A stretch of 15,308 nucleotides of DNA from Thermoplasmata archaeon (lineage in GTDB: Archaea; Thermoplasmatota; Thermoplasmata; UBA10834). Within the stretch, counting starts at the first letter, position 1. Every line of letters starts with the position of its first letter. Of this stretch, positions 6,922-14,098 are shown piece by piece. The position numbers were made by a program, and so were the translations under genes. The stretch covers positions 1 to 15,308 of the forward strand of contig DUKU01000179.1 of assembly GCA_013329135.1 (NCBI GenBank). Direction: 5' to 3'. A model generated the notes under the pieces. It worked only from the letters and a program-made list of their open reading frames with translations, ran no database searches and was not told the origin of the DNA.

Positions 6922-7710
6922 TCACCGGGGACGCACTCCGGACTTCCTCTTCACATCATGCTCGAGAGAGAACACCATGCGCTTCCGCTCGGTCGGAGTG
7001 TAGGGGCATGCCATCTGACACTCGGTGCACATGACGCGCGTCCTCGGGGTCAGCTTCGGCTCGTGCTTCGAGAGCAGCGGCGCCAGCGCCTTCGGGGGAT
7101 TGTCCAGCTCCCCAGCGCCGACGAGGCACCTGTCAGGGTCCACCACGTACGGCTTCAGGGCGCCCGCAGGGCATGCTCGGATACATCTGGTGCACTTCCC
7201 GCACAGGTCCTCCGAGAACGGTTTGTCCGGCTGCAGAGGGGCGTCCGTGACCACGACCCCGAACCTGAGCCAGGGACCGTGCTTCGGCGATATGATCAGC
7301 GAGTTCTTGCCGTAGTTGCCTATGCCCGCGAGGACCGCGAGGCTCTTGTTGTGCACGAGCTCGGATGGATAGGCCGCCCTCCAGCCCTCGTTCTTCAGAA
7401 TCGAGATGAGGTCTCGCGCGATGATGCTCAACGGGAGGTATCCAGGGTATGATATGTATCCGGATGACCTCTTGACCTCGAGCTCGTCGGCGTCATCGGT
7501 GGAGGGGACTCCGAACACTATCGCGCTCTTGGCCTCGGGCATGCTCTTCCTGATGGGCTCGGTCCACCTGTTCACGGTGAACCCTATCTTCACCCTCGGC
7601 AACGCGTCCGCGGCGTCTACGGATGCGATCCCGAAGGCGACCGCGCGCCGGCCCATCGCAGCTTCCTTCAGCCTGGAACGCAGGTCGGTGACGACAATCT
7701 TCGCAGTCAT
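6922..7710 (-). CDS. QueG-like protein with two [4Fe-4S] clusters
   Basis: 262-residue cytoplasmic iron-sulfur protein resembling the catalytic part of epoxyqueuosine reductase and relatives of reductive dehalogenases. The N-terminal half holds the corrinoid-binding-type segment LAGIGNYGKNSLIISPKHG (127-145). The first cluster is C170xxC173xxC176xxxC180P, the second Cys195 with C228xxC231xxxC235P. The C-terminal HEAT-repeat region of true QueG is absent. Most archaea make archaeosine, not queuosine, so the QueG reaction is unlikely; the substrate is unknown. ATG 7710 is chosen because a TATA-like TTTATC about 31 bp upstream leaves only a few leader bases; upstream in-frame starts (7719, 7788) lie before the expected transcript start. 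Convergent with the AsnB-like gene, 2 bp between stops. Confidence 0.75.
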   Translation of the reverse strand: MTAKIVVTDLRSRLKEAAMGRRAVAFGIASVDAADALPRVKIGFTVNRWTEPIRKSMPEAKSAIVFGVPSTDDADELEVKRSSGYISYPGYLPLSIIARDLISILKNEGWRAAYPSELVHNKSLAVLAGIGNYGKNSLIISPKHGPWLRFGVVVTDAPLQPDKPFSEDLCGKCTRCIRACPAGALKPYVVDPDRCLVGAGELDNPPKALAPLLSKHEPKLTPRTRVMCTECQMACPYTPTERKRMVFSLEHDVKRKSGVRPR

Positions 7711-7737
7711 ATGACCCATGGAATCCGTGTGGCGACG

Positions 7738-7746
7738 GATAAACCT
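7738..7746 (-). promoter_or_regulatory. TATA-like box for the QueG-like gene
   Basis: GGTTTATCC on the minus strand, centred about 31 bp before ATG 7710, predicting a leader of only a few bases. It would be too close for the next upstream ATG at 7719. Confidence 0.4.
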
Positions 7747-7773
7747 CACCCAAGAACGAACAGATAGGCAAGG

Positions 7774-7782
7774 GATATATCC
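7774..7782 (+). promoter_or_regulatory. TATA box for the MFS transporter
   Basis: GATATATCC, a strong match to an archaeal TATA box, centred about 28 bp before ATG 7806. This predicts a leaderless or near-leaderless transcript starting around 7804-7806. Confidence 0.6.
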
Positions 7783-7805
7783 TGACAAAGTCTCACGACG
7801 GATGC

Positions 7806-9059
7806 ATGTCCCCCAACGGACCGGACGTGAAGATGCGGATATCGTCCAAGACGAAGAGGAGATTGCTCTCAGGCGTCAGCACGAATGTGCTCGTCCTGGG
7901 CGTCGTCAGCCTGCTCACGGACATGAGCAGCGAGATGATCTATCCCATACTGCCGCTCTTCCTCACGGCCATTGGCGCCACTGGGCTGATCATAGGATTG
8001 ATCGAGGGGGCGGCGGAGACCACGGCGTCGCTGCTCAAGGTCGCATCTGGATGGTACTCTGACAAGTTCAACCGGAGGAAGCCATTCATCCTGGGCGGGT
8101 ACGGCGCGAGCGCCGCGGTCAAACCCGCACTCATAGTCGCCACGATGCCGTGGCAGGTCCTCGGCATCAGGATAACCGAGCGCATAGGCAAGGGCATCAG
8201 GAGCGCTCCCAGGGACGCGCTCATAGCGGACTCCACGACGCCCGAGAGGATGGGGAAGGCCTTCGGGTTCCACAAAGCGATGGACTCCACAGGCGCGGTG
8301 ATCGGGCCGATCGTCGCGCTCATCATACTGGCCTATGCCGCCAGCATGGAAGAACTCGAGGCATACAGACTCATATTCATACTAGCGACTCTCCCGGCGT
8401 TCGCAGCCGTCCTCGTCGCCCTCGTGGTGAAGGACAAGGAGGCGACCCGGAAGGTCAAGAGAGGCAGGTTCGCAGCCGAGCTCAGGAGCCTCGGAAGGGA
8501 GTTCTGGCTCGTCATCCTGGTCGTCATGACGTTCTACGTCGGCGAGATAAGCTATGCGTTCTTCGTGCTCCAGTCGAAGGGGGCGGGGATGTCCGATACC
8601 ACGACCATCCTCCTCTATGTCCTGTTCAACTTGGTCTTCGTGTTCGTCGCGATGCCTTCCGGGAGCCTCTCGGACAGGATAGGCAGGAAGCCCATCATAG
8701 TCGTCTCGTTCCTCCTGTTCGCCCTGACATCGGTGGTCATGGCGAAGGCGGACTCACTCCTCCTCCTGGTCCTCGGGTTCTCCCTGTTCGGGGTCTACAA
8801 AGGGTCGTCGGAAGGCGTCCTGAAGGCGTATGTCGTGGACTTCGTCCCAAAGGACCTGAGAGGGTCCGCCCTGGGCGCGTTCCACACGGCCGTCGGGCTC
8901 GTGATGCTCCCTGGTGGCATCGTCGCTGGCCTCCTGTGGGACTCAGTGGGCCCATGGGCCACATTCACTTTCGGCGCTGTCATGGCCTTGATCGCGTCAT
9001 CGCTGTTGTTCGTGTTGGCCAAGGCCCCGCGCGTATCTGAGAATCATCGTGCGAGCTGA
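7806..9059 (+). CDS. Major facilitator superfamily transporter
   Basis: 417-residue integral membrane protein with about 12 predicted hydrophobic helices. The first half contains VLVLGVVSLLTDMSSEMIYPILPLFL, then SGWYSDKFNRRKPFI, the MFS motif A-like loop between helices 2 and 3. The repeat in the second half, SGSLSDRIGRKPIIV, is a textbook copy of the same motif, showing the internal 6+6 duplication. A cytoplasmic loop (KDKEATRKVKRGRF) separates the halves. Substrate cannot be predicted; the N-terminal half resembles drug/metabolite efflux members. ATG 7806 fits the TATA box 28 bp upstream; the nearby ATG 7802 is in another frame. It is next to, but not within, the opine operon, so export of its product is possible but unsupported. 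Confidence 0.9.
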   Translation: MSPNGPDVKMRISSKTKRRLLSGVSTNVLVLGVVSLLTDMSSEMIYPILPLFLTAIGATGLIIGLIEGAAETTASLLKVASGWYSDKFNRRKPFILGGYGASAAVKPALIVATMPWQVLGIRITERIGKGIRSAPRDALIADSTTPERMGKAFGFHKAMDSTGAVIGPIVALIILAYAASMEELEAYRLIFILATLPAFAAVLVALVVKDKEATRKVKRGRFAAELRSLGREFWLVILVVMTFYVGEISYAFFVLQSKGAGMSDTTTILLYVLFNLVFVFVAMPSGSLSDRIGRKPIIVVSFLLFALTSVVMAKADSLLLLVLGFSLFGVYKGSSEGVLKAYVVDFVPKDLRGSALGAFHTAVGLVMLPGGIVAGLLWDSVGPWATFTFGAVMALIASSLLFVLAKAPRVSENHRAS

Positions 9060-9232
9060 GGCCCCCTGAATATCACCCAGGTGTTCGCCTTGTCCTTTCC
9101 TCCCTTGTGCAGTCGAAGGCTGATAGCGGCGTTATCGGCATCTCGCCCCGATTACGATGCCTCCCGGAAGACCGCCATCCACTGCATAGGTTCATCAAAG
9201 ACATCGGCATACCCTCGGCCGGGAGGGCATCC
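9060..9232. other. 173-bp gap between two transporter genes
   Basis: No gene or RNA seen. A pyrimidine-rich run at about 9086-9105 (TTGTCCTTTCCTCCC) may help end MFS transcription, since archaeal termination uses T/pyrimidine-rich tracts. No convincing TATA box precedes the next gene, though GGGAGG lies about 6 bp before its start. Confidence 0.3.
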
Positions 9233-10150
9233 ATGAAGATATCCAAGAACCTGGCGTACGGCATGATGGCGTTCGCTGCCGTCATGTGGGGCACGTCCGG
9301 GACTCTGACAGTCCTCGCGATAGACGCCGGGGCCACTGCGAACCAGGTTGCCCTCTTCGGCACGCTCGCGTCTGCGGTCATACTCGTCTCGATCCTCATG
9401 GCGCTCGACAGGGGGGCGTTCAAGATAAGGGCCAAGGACCTGCCCGCGCTCACGGTGTTCGCTGTCATCACGGGGACTCTCTTCTCGCTCGCGTGGTACA
9501 ACGCCATCAACCTCACATCCGTCTCGACTGCGCTGGTCCTCCTGTACTCGTACCCGAGCATGGTCACGGTCGCATCCGTGTTCCTGCTCGGAGAGAAGAT
9601 GACCGCGTCGAAGATGGTCGCCCTGCCCTTGACATTCCTGGGATGCGTGCTCGTCGCCGAGGCGTACGACCTCGAGGCGATACGGCTGAACATCTGGGGG
9701 GTCGCCCTCGGCCTCTTCACCGCGTTCGCGGCGACCGTGTACTACGTGTGGGCCAAGAAGCTCCTGCTCGTGTACTCATCGAACACCCTCGCGCTGTACA
9801 TGACCCTGCTCATGATCCCGGGGCTCCTTGTGGCGGTGAACCCGTTCTCCATCATAGACAACCCGCTGTCCATGGACGCGTGGCTGTACATATTCCTCAT
9901 CGGACTCCTGCCTGGAACGTTCGGGTTCGTCGTCGCCATGATCGCCCTTCGGCACATCGAGGCGAGCAGGGCGAGCATGATCGCGGGCGTAGAGCCTGTG
10001 TCGGGCGTCATCCTGGCAGTGATATTCATAGCGGAGTCTGTGGACGCGCTCCAGAGCCTAGGGGTGGTGCTGGTCATCGCGGCCGTGTTCATCCTGAGGT
10101 TCACGCAGAAGGAGGAGGAGCCCATAGTGGAGGCCCCTCCCACCAGGTGA
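9233..10150 (+). CDS. EamA/DMT-family permease
   Basis: 305-residue inner-membrane protein of the drug/metabolite transporter superfamily with ten hydrophobic helices in two EamA repeats. Repeat one begins GMMAFAAVMWGTSGTLTVLAI and ends with LLGEKMTASKMVALPLTFLGCVLV; repeat two runs from IWGVALGLFTAFAATVYYVWAKK to EPVSGVILAVIFIAESVDALQSLGVVLVIAAV. The signature end motif (P-x-x-S/V near LLGE/IAES) is visible in both. ATG 9233 is chosen because GGGAGG lies just upstream; an earlier in-frame start at 9107 would add 42 residues without any transporter-like hydrophobic helix. The transported compound is unknown; members export amino acids and metabolites. It follows the MFS gene on the same strand at 173 bp. 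Confidence 0.9.
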   Translation: MKISKNLAYGMMAFAAVMWGTSGTLTVLAIDAGATANQVALFGTLASAVILVSILMALDRGAFKIRAKDLPALTVFAVITGTLFSLAWYNAINLTSVSTALVLLYSYPSMVTVASVFLLGEKMTASKMVALPLTFLGCVLVAEAYDLEAIRLNIWGVALGLFTAFAATVYYVWAKKLLLVYSSNTLALYMTLLMIPGLLVAVNPFSIIDNPLSMDAWLYIFLIGLLPGTFGFVVAMIALRHIEASRASMIAGVEPVSGVILAVIFIAESVDALQSLGVVLVIAAVFILRFTQKEEEPIVEAPPTR

Positions 10151-10200
10151 CCCTCATCTGGGGTGACTCTGGGAGCAAAGCGGAAATACGCAGCTAGCCG

Positions 10201-10971
10201 ATGCCTCATCGGGAACCGATGATAATCGCACGGATACCTTGTGGGATAATGGGCCTCGATAGCATTCTCCAGGGAGGCATCCCGACCAACTCCACGATCG
10301 CCCTCAGGGCGGAACCGACGAACTACACCGAGTGCATCTTGCAGCAGTTCGTGGCCGAGGGGCTCAACCACGGCTTCCCAGCGATATACTGCTGCCTCTC
10401 GAGACCGGTCGCGAGCCTCGTGAGGAGCATGAAGCAGCAGGGGTTCGACATCCTCGAGCCCGTGGCGAACGACCAGCTCATCATCCTAGACTGCTACTCG
10501 ATGCAGAAACGCACGTCCGGCATGGGCGTCGAGCAGGATATCCAGAAGAAGATCATAGCCGTGCCCGAGGTCGACGACGAGCGGATGCTCCAGGACGGCC
10601 TCGCCACCGCGGTCGAGCGCATGTCCAACCTCAAAGGCCTCAGGGCCGTGTGCGAGAGCGTCCCCGGGACGCTCACGGGGAAGACCCCGACCGAGATCAT
10701 GCGCTGGGGCAGACGGGCGTTCTCGGACCTCAGGGCGTTCGAGACCGTCGTGTTCCACACGTTCCCTATAGGGGTCCGCGAGGAGCTTTTCAGCATGATG
10801 GCCCATGACTTCGACGGCATCATGGAGCTCAGGACCGAACGCGCGGGCGACAGGACGAAGCACTATCTCGGCATCCCCAAGATGAGGATGACGACCGTGC
10901 CGCACAAGATGTTCGAGCTCGACATGGAGAACAACCTGGTGATCCTGAACACCGTCCAGAAGATCACGTGA
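10201..10971 (+). CDS. KaiC/RadA-like RecA-fold protein with degenerate Walker A
   Basis: 256-residue protein of the archaeal KaiC-like group, implicated in signalling. It keeps the family framework: IPCGIMGLDSILQGGIP (12-28), QQFVAEGLNHGFPAIYCC (48-65), MKQQGFDI, and a Walker B-like LRAVCESVPG. The phosphate loop is not canonical: RAEPTNYTE (36-44) stands where GxxxxGK[ST] is expected, so the ATP-binding lysine is missing. ATP hydrolysis is therefore doubtful, and it may work as a structural or signal-receiving pseudo-ATPase. ATG 10201 is used; ATG 10219 is an alternative that loses only six residues. It ends 2 bp before the end of a convergent gene. The preceding 50 bp hold no clear promoter, so co-transcription with the permease is possible. 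Confidence 0.72.
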   Translation: MPHREPMIIARIPCGIMGLDSILQGGIPTNSTIALRAEPTNYTECILQQFVAEGLNHGFPAIYCCLSRPVASLVRSMKQQGFDILEPVANDQLIILDCYSMQKRTSGMGVEQDIQKKIIAVPEVDDERMLQDGLATAVERMSNLKGLRAVCESVPGTLTGKTPTEIMRWGRRAFSDLRAFETVVFHTFPIGVREELFSMMAHDFDGIMELRTERAGDRTKHYLGIPKMRMTTVPHKMFELDMENNLVILNTVQKIT

Positions 10972-10973
10972 GC

Positions 10974-11333
10974 TCAGTCCGAGAGCCAGTGGCGGACCAT
11001 GTCCTCGTAGTCTGGCATCGAGAGCGGCATGAGGTCCTCGTCCACGTACTTGTCAATGTCCACTGAATAGTTGAGCTGTCCCGCGCCCCTGGAGACCTTG
11101 AACAGCATGGACCTGCCCTGGAGCTTGCAGTGCACCTTGAGGGTCGAGCCGTTCACGAGCTCGTACTCCATCTCGAAGTGGCCGTCGATGCTCCTCTGCC
11201 TCTGAGAATCTAGGAGGAACTTGAGCCTGATGGGGCGCGCTCCATGGCGCCTGACGACTACCTGATGCAGTCCTATGACCACGATCATGTCACGCTCGAT
11301 CGGCAGCCCCGCCTCGGGTGCGTTCACATCCAT
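10974..11333 (-). CDS. Uncharacterised 119-residue protein
   Basis: I do not recognise this family. It is a soluble, mixed-charge protein without membrane helices or cysteine motifs, having one Cys (in LKVHCKLQGRS). The middle (RPIRLKFLLDSQRQRSIDGHFEMEYELVNGSTLKVHC) alternates hydrophobic and polar residues, suggesting beta strands; the C-terminus (DIDKYVDEDLMPLSMPDYEDMVRHWLSD) is acidic and helical. ATG 11333 is chosen because GGAGGT lies about 8 bp upstream. A TATA-like box at 11376-11385 gives about a 20-base leader. It lies downstream of the DedA-like gene on the same strand (65 bp), with its own promoter. Confidence 0.65.
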   Translation of the reverse strand: MDVNAPEAGLPIERDMIVVIGLHQVVVRRHGARPIRLKFLLDSQRQRSIDGHFEMEYELVNGSTLKVHCKLQGRSMLFKVSRGAGQLNYSVDIDKYVDEDLMPLSMPDYEDMVRHWLSD

Positions 11334-11375
11334 CCAGAGGTACCTCCTGGGTCCACCCCACAATCATATTGCCAG

Positions 11376-11385
11376 GGATAAATGC
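11376..11385 (-). promoter_or_regulatory. TATA-like box for the 119-residue protein gene
   Basis: GCATTTATCC on the minus strand, about 47 bp before ATG 11333. Predicted transcript start near 11354 leaves a leader of about 20 bases that includes the GGAGGT ribosome site, so this gene appears to have a normal leader, unlike purP or the MFS gene. Confidence 0.4.
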
Positions 11386-11398
11386 TTGCGCACGGCTA

Positions 11399-11911
11399 TC
11401 AGCCGAACATCTCTATCCCGAACACGAAGAACAGCGTGTATATCAGCATCGCCCTGTTGATCCCAGCGAGCACGTTTGCGATCACGAAGTCCCTCAGGGT
11501 CATGAAGTGCCCTTCCTTGTTCAGTATCGAGAACAGATAGAGTGGGATGGTGTCGATCATCCCCGGGATGGACATGATGACGTACAGCCCGATGGACCCG
11601 AACCTGCGCACCAGCTTCTCGCACATGTTCAGGAGCCACTTGAACCAACGCCAGCTTGAGAACCTCCTGATCGCGGGCTCGATCGCCGGCCCGATGTAGA
11701 AGACCGCCACGGCGCCCGTGCCCTTCCCGAGACCCATGACGAGGGCCTTCAGCGCGAACGGCACAGTCGGGTCTATCACGAGGAATATCTCGATCGGGAT
11801 GGGGAGTATGATCGCCGCGAGGATGCAGAAGACGAAGAAGAGCAGGAGGTAGACCACGGGGTCGGCCTCGTGCTGCGACAGGAGGTCTATCAACTGGTCC
11901 CAGAAGCCCAT
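11399..11911 (-). CDS. DedA/VTT-like integral membrane protein
   Basis: 170 residues with about four to five hydrophobic segments: VVYLLLFFVFCILAAIILPIP (about 19-39), ALKALVMGLGKGTGAVAVFYIG (53-74), FGSIGLYVIMSIPGMIDTIPLYLF (104-127) and VLAGINRAMLIYTLFFVFG (147-165). IPIEIFL followed by a small-residue-rich GLGKGTGAVAVFYIG helix and a later IPG helix resemble the VTT/SNARE-associated (DedA) fold or the COG2426 group; families with that fold scramble or flip lipids or transport ions. It may instead be an unrelated small exporter. ATG 11911 is preceded by a purine-rich GAGGACGAGGA; no other in-frame start exists close upstream. Function is inferred by resemblance only. Confidence 0.6.
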   Translation of the reverse strand: MGFWDQLIDLLSQHEADPVVYLLLFFVFCILAAIILPIPIEIFLVIDPTVPFALKALVMGLGKGTGAVAVFYIGPAIEPAIRRFSSWRWFKWLLNMCEKLVRRFGSIGLYVIMSIPGMIDTIPLYLFSILNKEGHFMTLRDFVIANVLAGINRAMLIYTLFFVFGIEMFG

Positions 11912-11973
11912 CGGATCCTCGTCCTCGGTAACCTTTGTCCGTACTTCTAGGTTGCCGTGGAGGCCCTCTCGGG

Positions 11974-11987
11974 CGGGGCGTGCCCCG
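11974..11987. repeat. 14-bp GC palindrome in a divergent gap
   Basis: CGGGGC GT GCCCCG, two perfect 6-bp arms about a 2-base centre, in the 176-bp gap between divergent genes. It could be a dimeric regulator site or, as RNA, a 5-bp hairpin with a CGTG tetraloop. It is distinct from the AT-rich promoter DNA just downstream (12009-12055). Confidence 0.4.
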
Positions 11988-12044
11988 ACCCACCGAAATA
12001 GGGGTAGCCAGAAAAATAATCGATGGTACGAATAAATACCAAAG

Positions 12045-12054
12045 CCTTATATTC
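12045..12054 (+). promoter_or_regulatory. TATA-like box for the 201-residue protein gene
   Basis: CCTTATATTC, about 38 bp before ATG 12088; AATAAATA at 12030-12037 is a second candidate and would give a longer leader including the AAGGGATG ribosome site. Confidence 0.4.
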
Positions 12055-12087
12055 ATGTAATCTCATGCCCATTAGAAAGGGATGCGC

Positions 12088-12693
12088 ATGGCCAAGGCCG
12101 AAGAGAAGGATGCCGACTGGTTCGCACAGCTGGACGAAGAACTCGAGAAGAAGACGCTCCAGATTACAGACAACCTCGTCGAGCAGAGCACTCAGAAGAC
12201 AGATGTCAACAGGAACCTGCTCAACGACTTCTTCAGGATCTGGGCCAGGTTCAACAAGATCAACGTGCACTTCACGATGGTGCCCGACCCGCAGACATTC
12301 GCGCACTTCGTCGTGTACCCTGACCAGTGGGACTTGAAGCCCGACTTCAACTTCGCTGGCGTGGACAATGTCTCCCTCACGGACAGGAGCCAGGGGCGCG
12401 TGGGCGACTCCCTCAAGGCGTGGTTCTACAGCGTCGACAGCCAGACGCACTTCAGGATCGCATTCGAGTTCTGCGAGGGCGAGCACTACTACAAGTACGC
12501 CGGCTGGAAGAGGATATTCAGCAACTACACGCTCATCGACACGCCGGTCACGAAGTTCGAGGAGAAGAAGTACCACGAGGTCCTGGCCGACGTGATCAAG
12601 GTCTGGTACGAGAGCCACCTCAGGCGAGACAGGGAGATCGTCCTGAAGCACCTGAGGGAGAAGTACGAGAAGGGCGAGACCTTCACCCAGTGA
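12088..12693 (+). CDS. Uncharacterised 201-residue protein
   Basis: I do not recognise the family. A charged N-terminal helix (DADWFAQLDEELEKKTLQITDNLVEQSTQK) is followed by an aromatic-rich, mixed alpha/beta core: DFFRIWARFNKINVHFTMVPDPQTFAHFVVYPDQW, then HFRIAFEFCEGEHYYKYAGWKRIFSNYTL, and a highly charged C-terminal helix ending KHLREKYEKGETFTQ. No signal peptide, membrane helix or metal motif. ATG 12088 follows a purine-rich AAAGGGATG; ATG 12082 would add two residues. Its last 11 bases overlap the end of the convergent protease gene. The even, soluble, aromatic composition suggests a real folded protein rather than a shadow of the opposite strand. Confidence 0.75.
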   Translation: MAKAEEKDADWFAQLDEELEKKTLQITDNLVEQSTQKTDVNRNLLNDFFRIWARFNKINVHFTMVPDPQTFAHFVVYPDQWDLKPDFNFAGVDNVSLTDRSQGRVGDSLKAWFYSVDSQTHFRIAFEFCEGEHYYKYAGWKRIFSNYTLIDTPVTKFEEKKYHEVLADVIKVWYESHLRRDREIVLKHLREKYEKGETFTQ

Positions 12694-13984
12694 CGAGGGC
12701 TCCTATCTGGTTCGGACAGTTCTGAGTCCCCGGCGCCGAGAAGTAGTACTCCATCAGGCACTGATACCAGCGTGACTGGTCGACGAGGTCCAGGCCTATG
12801 TCATGGTACACGAACTGCTTCGCCCACTTCCATGACTCCGAGTTGTACGTCGCGAGGCTGGGCGGGAAGTTGATGTTGAGTCCGTGGGGCACATCCTCGA
12901 ACCTCCAGCTGTTCCCCTCGTTCACGAGCGCCGCGTCGAACGCTGCCTGGAACGCGAGTATGGCATCATCCAGGTCCTTGTCTATACCCATCATCCCCCC
13001 GAAGAGCGAATACGCGTCCGGAAGGTACTCCCAGCCGCCGATGTTCGCCCACTTGCCCACGAGCGAGTAGTCCCAGGCGGCCTTGATCACATCCGCGTTG
13101 TCAGCCACGAGTGGCTCGAGCAGCTCAGTCATCTTGATGAATGCGGTCCCGAGCTCGTCCGCGAGCGACATGTCGAACGCAGAGAGGGCGACGAAGTCCT
13201 GGTCGTACGGATAGATGTGCTCGTACAGGGTCGTGGAACTGTAGTATACCATGTACATGTCCACCATGTCGTACGCGAGGTCGCCCGGGGAAGTCCACGG
13301 CTCTGCCACGAGCGCGCCAACGATCATCTCGTATGGCAGGCCATCGTAGGGCACCACAAGCTGGGAGGCCGCGAACCACGGGACCGTCTCCCGGAGCTCG
13401 TAGGCGATCTCCATCGTCGCCACGCTGCACGCATCGAGCGCGAGCAGGTCGACGCCTATGCCATCGTTTGCAGCCCTCGCGTCCCTGATCGCCTGGGCCA
13501 TGCCGTCGATGAGCATTATGCCGCCGCCGTCCGTCTCGTCCAGGCACACGCCGCGCCACGAATACCCATGGTCCTGTATCACGAGCATCGTCTTCTTGGC
13601 AGGGTAGTTCTCAAGACCATATGTGAGGAACCTCTCCAGCGTCGCCGGGTCGGACGAGTTCAGCTCGTCCCATGTCTGCACGGTCTCGCACACGCCATCA
13701 TGGATGTCGTATATCCAGGTCCCGTCCTCGGAGAGAATGTCCACGTATGCGACCAAGTTGACCTCGGCATCCGACGTGAGGGCGTTCACCCATGTCTCGA
13801 CCGCGAACTCCGTGCAGAACTCGAGGTTGTTGTCCGCGTCCCAGTACATGAGCAGCGTCCATTCCTTGCCGTCATCGGTCGTCTGCGCCTCAGCGGTTTC
13901 GGGCACGACGACGGATGCGCTCGGGACGGCGAAGGCGATCACTGCAACAATGCAGAACAAGAGTTTTCCATGCTTGAGACTCAT
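12683..13984 (-). CDS. Secreted clostripain-family (C11) cysteine peptidase
   Basis: 433-residue exported protease. Residues 1-33 are a Sec-type signal peptide (LLFCIVAVIAFAVPSA, probable cleavage after AEA). The mature protein starts with EWTLLMYWDADNNLE, the family's first strand, then has the His of the catalytic dyad in VIQDHG (His139) and the Cys in LDACSVATMEIAYEL (Cys186), matching clostripain's NHG and DACLM motifs. The C11 chain continues with long helical segments; no cell-wall or repeat domain is seen, and the end (QNCPNQIGALVTG) has no anchor. Many C11 enzymes cut after Arg/Lys and self-activate. ATG 13984 has a G-rich ribosome site and a TATA-like box about 49 bp upstream. Its end overlaps the convergent gene by 11 bp. 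Confidence 0.9.
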   Translation of the reverse strand: MSLKHGKLLFCIVAVIAFAVPSASVVVPETAEAQTTDDGKEWTLLMYWDADNNLEFCTEFAVETWVNALTSDAEVNLVAYVDILSEDGTWIYDIHDGVCETVQTWDELNSSDPATLERFLTYGLENYPAKKTMLVIQDHGYSWRGVCLDETDGGGIMLIDGMAQAIRDARAANDGIGVDLLALDACSVATMEIAYELRETVPWFAASQLVVPYDGLPYEMIVGALVAEPWTSPGDLAYDMVDMYMVYYSSTTLYEHIYPYDQDFVALSAFDMSLADELGTAFIKMTELLEPLVADNADVIKAAWDYSLVGKWANIGGWEYLPDAYSLFGGMMGIDKDLDDAILAFQAAFDAALVNEGNSWRFEDVPHGLNINFPPSLATYNSESWKWAKQFVYHDIGLDLVDQSRWYQCLMEYYFSAPGTQNCPNQIGALVTG

Positions 13985-14029
13985 TTCCCCTACCCCCTGC
14001 TAAGACCTGCCCCTGATTGCCACGCCGCT

Positions 14030-14037
14030 CTATAACA
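14030..14037 (-). promoter_or_regulatory. TATA-like box for the C11 peptidase gene
   Basis: GTTATAGA-type sequence (minus strand) about 49 bp before the ATG. A start site about 27 bp downstream would leave a leader of about 22 bases containing a GGGGGTAGGGG ribosome site. Confidence 0.45.
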
Positions 14038-14098
14038 CTTGCCGGCCGTCGAGGGAGTCAGTACTCGAGGAATGATGCGGCCGTGGCATCAGAACCCG

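Noticed and set aside
8150..9040. Long plus-strand frame within the MFS gene
   Set aside because: Arg/Gly/His-rich, no hydrophobic helices; the MFS frame explains the DNA.
11947..12651. 234-codon minus-strand open frame
   Set aside because: It is antisense to the 12088-12693 gene, which has a promoter and better amino acid composition; the frame has no recognisable motif or ribosome site.
12884..14035. Long plus-strand open frame opposite the C11 protease
   Set aside because: Rich in Arg, His, Val and Leu as expected for the antisense of a GC-rich gene; the minus-strand frame has a signal peptide and catalytic motifs.
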